Assembly: GCA_041481445.1 (NCBI GenBank)
Contig: JBGPBV010000008.1
Coordinates: forward strand, 1 to 64,000
Source of the DNA: AA29 sp041481445
GTDB lineage: Bacteria; Acidobacteriota; Vicinamibacteria; Fen-336
DNA: 64,000 nucleotides
Direction: 5' to 3'
Each line of letters begins with the position of its first letter. The stretch's first letter is position 1. This document shows, in pieces, positions 62,101-64,000 of this stretch. The notes beneath the pieces were generated by a model that made no database searches, was not told the DNA's origin, and was given only the letters and a program-made list of their open reading frames with translations. The translations under genes and the position numbers were made by a program.

Positions 62101-63510
62101 GATCCAGTTCGCGCGGGACGCGCTGCCGCCGGTGCCGAGGACGATGACGAACGTCTTGACCTTGCTCGCGGGATCGACGACGCCCGCTCCGCCGGAGTTC
62201 GCGATGCCCGCAAAGAGGAGCTGCGCATCGTAGGCCGCGCGGAGGGCATGGTTGTCCAGGTTGGACCCGCTGAAGGTGCTGTTGTCCGTGCACGTGTCGT
62301 CACCGTCCGTGACCACGATCGCGAACGTGCTCGGCTTCGGGTTCATGCCGCTGATGGCGGGCAACGGGGAGGCCGGCGCGGGCGAGGGGCCGACGCCCCA
62401 CATGCCGGTGGTGGTGCTCGTCCCGAAGATGGTCCTGAAGTCGATCAGCGATTCGGCGATCGGCGTCGGCCCGGAGGCGCGGATTCCGCCCGCCCCCGCC
62501 CGCAAGTTCGCCGTGGTGTCGTTGTCGGTCACGGTCGGCACGACCTCCGGCTGCAGGAAGGGACCGATCGACGAGATCTGGTTGTCGTTGTTGCAGGCGG
62601 CGAGGGCCACCTGCGTGTCGAACCCGCCGCAGGCGTTGTTGATGTCGTTGCCCTTGGTCCATTCCACGCCGCGGAAATAGAAGCGCACGGTAGTCGCGCC
62701 CGTCGTGCAGGCGGTGTTGGTATACCGGATGATGTCGATGTAGGGCTGGTCCTTGCCCACGAGGTTCCAGTCCGTGGCCGGGGTGGGAGGAGCCCAGGCC
62801 GCGGCGCCGGTCACGGCGACGTTGCCGTTGGTCGTGCAGAGGGTGGTGCCGTTGCTCTGTACGCTGTACACCCGGTTGATCCGATAGTTGTCCGAGTTCA
62901 GGACGTAGGTCGTCTCGGGCGGAGCCGGGGAGGCGGCGGCGCGGGTGTGCGTCCCGGCGGTGCGGGAGAGGCCCGAGAAGTTGAAGCTGAATTCGGCGTT
63001 GGCGCTGCTGCACGTCTGCTCGGTCGAGCCCGCGGGGACGGCGGTCTTGCAGCTGTAGATGTACGTGGGGCCGGTCTCCGGGCCGTACGAGGTCGTGACC
63101 TGCGTGTACCGGCCGAACTGGAAGCTGACCTTGGTCTGGTTCTGGGTGACGACCGTCTTGAGCACCTGCTTGGCGAGCCACATCTTCGCGCTCTGGTCGT
63201 CCCCGGCCAGCTCGCCCTCCTGCACGGAGTCGCAGTTGCCGTTCGCGTTCGCGTCTATGCAGTCCGGCCGCTCGCGCATCGATCCCGAGCTGTCCAGGAC
63301 CACGAGGGCGTTGGCGCGGACCTGGAGGTTGAGCACCTCCAGGGGGTCGATGCCCGTAGGCACCGCCGTCCGCGCCCCGCGGTCTCCGGCCAGCAGGATG
63401 GCGAGGCCGGCGCCCAGGCCCAGGGTCAGGGCGCGCCGCCAGGGCGAGCGCGTCCGGGCCGGGACGGACACCGGAGCATTACCGTCGAGGACGATGGCGT
63501 TAGTGCTCAT
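59122..63510 (-). CDS. pilY1: PilY1-like type IV pilus tip protein with VWA domain
   Basis: A 1462-residue exported protein. A signal peptide or membrane helix (about 26-42) is followed by a von Willebrand A fold with the metal site DSSGS at residues 73-77 and an Asp/Asn-rich loop (DANANGNCD, 86-94) like a calcium-binding loop. The middle part carries many Cys and Ser/Thr residues. The C-terminal 400 residues (from VPFDQLQNLKSRMG) match the PilY1 beta-propeller. PilY1 proteins sit at the pilus tip, act in surface contact, and promote pilus extension. GGAG lies before the ATG at 63510, and the PilX-like gene ends eleven bases upstream. A longer frame to 63876 overlaps that gene and is rejected. 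Confidence 0.88.
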   Translation of the reverse strand: MSTNAIVLDGNAPVSVPARTRSPWRRALTLGLGAGLAILLAGDRGARTAVPTGIDPLEVLNLQVRANALVVLDSSGSMRERPDCIDANANGNCDSVQEGELAGDDQSAKMWLAKQVLKTVVTQNQTKVSFQFGRYTQVTTSYGPETGPTYIYSCKTAVPAGSTEQTCSSANAEFSFNFSGLSRTAGTHTRAAASPAPPETTYVLNSDNYRINRVYSVQSNGTTLCTTNGNVAVTGAAAWAPPTPATDWNLVGKDQPYIDIIRYTNTACTTGATTVRFYFRGVEWTKGNDINNACGGFDTQVALAACNNDNQISSIGPFLQPEVVPTVTDNDTTANLRAGAGGIRASGPTPIAESLIDFRTIFGTSTTTGMWGVGPSPAPASPLPAISGMNPKPSTFAIVVTDGDDTCTDNSTFSGSNLDNHALRAAYDAQLLFAGIANSGGAGVVDPASKVKTFVIVLGTGGSASRANWIAWGGTGMAFSGSGLTGSGNSTAWANTPSQSDRDNCTTCVDAFLASNATDLAAALQSAIDQGQSAGEFSDQQSITETVFEFAASVTLPSPSPGASAPPSPDPLNPNSRYKATIPILLQSTFELPTFKGHLNAFRSSGPAWDTTTPGSDAGQKLQDRVTASLSAPPYTFAQLRGGNSPVRTDLDIRQGGAGTIRRRIYTTPRNGVFINATYNSGTARSDSQRVTDLQDNDPSTGVGATTFRIPIWPPTTGTGSNLVDPDGTAGGPYPAGILDNALGIGANPLPPPNGGAAPAALTFAQLQSLFGACTASSPGSTGGSLPADCNTTTGTPSVQLQAARKEARQIILAFTAGAELVTANKLAVRLKPGTGCTTATVSANVGSLTTGCSSLRFQPRQWIMAESTLAAPGVVTPPLQDGPPASQHDGEYTLFRDGPRTDTGASVLLGMGLRNPDGNFTGTGADTARMRLKPVMSVVYHATNGMLHAFRAGPCRSATGTNGCQDSSTELGGEELWGFVPFDQLQNLKSRMGPQTRDPHTYMLASPVRFADVFVPGTWSRNVGGTTFSGDGVWRLMLVFGRGIAGKYYTALDVTAPGPFTEGSLSTKGPIPLWSRGNPDTNDLTTAGTANNDSTDGIWYAKMGQTWSVPAIANVTTTGNATNRTTGGVEFVAYTGSGFSTVAGEGSTLFTLDALTGDVVTSTTFDVGDRTSAPYDNAIVAGPAGFSAAQLTPPTVAKIAITRVTRVYFGDNNGRLWKVFTGSPAPSSPAPLADFGADQPVANSPSLLNYKGDGTAEKPFIFVETGNDNRITPPPASTPPFKMYGLRDDDLTTDPSSTDGVAGPVVVRFALDFPDGFRGNVQPATAFNTDSPPLGRVFFVGNKFNPITSTSTSCTSSFDAIFFAVGADTGSAAYDLNATGSDLSITKTGQRVSSVRVAAGGQLVLDTGLQADIAPPPPAPPQILAPAPALNAEVFFGPQQNATGLVAQSPVVYKLGSSVCR

Positions 63511-63521
63511 GATTTCTCCGA

Positions 63522-64000
63522 TTACTTGACCGTGTTCTCGCCAAGAGTGCCGCGGCCGCCGGTGCCGGCGGCTCCGAGAGCCGATGTCAGCCCCGCGGAG
63601 GTGACGGCGTCGCAGGCCGAGAAGCCCGCCCCGAGCGACCCCTGCCCGGACTGGCCGGCGCGGGTGCCGCAAGCGCCCTGGCTCGAGGGGGTCACCTTCG
63701 AAAGGAGGACCTCGACGACCTGCACGGCGGCGTTGCCGGCGCTGGCGCTCGAGAGCTGGGCGCCCGTGTAGGGCGCAACCCCTTCCGAGACCAGGACCAG
63801 GTGGTCCTCGTCTCCGTTGCCGCTGTAGTCGACGACGGTGCCGTCGTCCTTGATCATCGTCGGGCGGCGCACCCACAGCGTGAACGCGCCGTTGAGCGAC
63901 TGCCCGTAGATCGTCGTCTTGTACTGGTAGGGGGCGAGGGTCGTGGCGTCGTCCAGGATCGCGCCGTAGCCCACGCCGTCGCCGCGCTTGTCACAGGGCC
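63522..64000 (-). CDS. PilX-like minor pilin, C-terminal part
   Basis: The 3' part of a gene that begins beyond the window end; the frame stays open through base 64000, so a GTG at 63974 should not be taken as the start. The visible 150-odd residues hold a DKRGDGVGYG stretch, an extracellular-type beta region (YKTTIYGQSLNGAFTLWVRR), an AVQVVEVLLSK strand and a Gly/Ala/Ser-rich tail with two cysteines. The strand and its position before pilY1 are typical of PilX-type minor pilins, which act with PilY1 at the pilus tip. The pilin N-terminal helix cannot be seen, so the call rests mainly on context. Confidence 0.62.
   Translation of the reverse strand, partial: PCDKRGDGVGYGAILDDATTLAPYQYKTTIYGQSLNGAFTLWVRRPTMIKDDGTVVDYSGNGDEDHLVLVSEGVAPYTGAQLSSASAGNAAVQVVEVLLSKVTPSSQGACGTRAGQSGQGSLGAGFSACDAVTSAGLTSALGAAGTGGRGTLGENTVK

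Noticed and set aside
63522..63974. A complete small gene starting at GTG 63974
   Set aside because: The frame stays open to the window end, and the visible part lacks a signal or pilin helix, so it is the end of a longer gene.

Overview
The window is a stretch of very GC-rich (roughly 70% by eye) chromosomal DNA from a diderm bacterium. The outer-membrane context is shown by apolipoprotein N-acyltransferase, several lipoproteins, a PilQ-like fragment, PilY1/PilX-type pilus proteins and PBP1A. The archaeal/eukaryotic-type prolyl-tRNA synthetase, the FecR plus W-rich (DUF6600-like) protein, a DUF4388 protein, an AAA-associated ABC ATPase and many GTG, TTG and probably CTG starts fit Acidobacteriota or a similar uncultured high-GC phylum. 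This placement is an inference from gene content, not a measurement. No transposon, phage, integron or CRISPR array was seen; the region looks like core and near-core chromosome.

Layout. 1-6.9 kb: the end of a lipoate-dependent E2 acyltransferase, a PilZ protein, selB, a small internally duplicated protein, a secreted PKD-like lipoprotein and RNase R. 6.9-10.3 kb: a GT2 glycosyltransferase translationally coupled to an 884-residue membrane protein. 10.3-15 kb: tRNA-Leu(CAG) with its own promoter, two lipoproteins, a truncated PilQ-type N-domain protein and a FecR/W-rich exported protein. 15-17.4 kb: PBP1A. 25.7-17.4 kb (minus strand): a nine-gene run nfeD, slipin, DUF4388, SPOR, lipA, lnt, double receiver, prfB, PD40 propeller, with overlaps or gaps of at most 78 bases. 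27-28.2 kb: tatA-tatC. 28.2-40 kb (minus strand): DUF192, DUF2339-DUF3999, a membrane-spermidine synthase-TPR fusion, proS, a TerC/Alx protein and nadB. 40-50.8 kb: a mosaic of metabolic genes (an exported coiled-coil protein, an exported RraA-like protein, aroB, argF, a MocA-like nucleotidyltransferase, SDR-cupin, a GH2 glycosidase, ygeW-ygeY). 50.9-55.8 kb: typA and a fused-permease ABC transporter. 55.8-64 kb (minus strand): an NtrC-type regulator, a second PGWLR coiled-coil protein, a zinc-ribbon/TPR protein, then PilY1 and the end of a PilX-like gene.

Themes. (1) Membrane and lipoprotein biology: slipin/NfeD, Lnt, SPOR, Tat, and predicted lipoproteins, three of which share a V-P-x-C lipobox. 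(2) Selenium: selB, a MocA-like protein and the YgeW/YgeY pair, families known from selenium-dependent hydroxylase clusters. (3) Lipoate: an E2 subunit and LipA. (4) Expression signals: prfB keeps the CTT TGA +1 frameshift but lacks the usual upstream Shine-Dalgarno-like element, and several strong promoters place the -10 box five to seven bases before the start codon, which suggests leaderless mRNAs. All statements come from reading the sequence; no database search was run.
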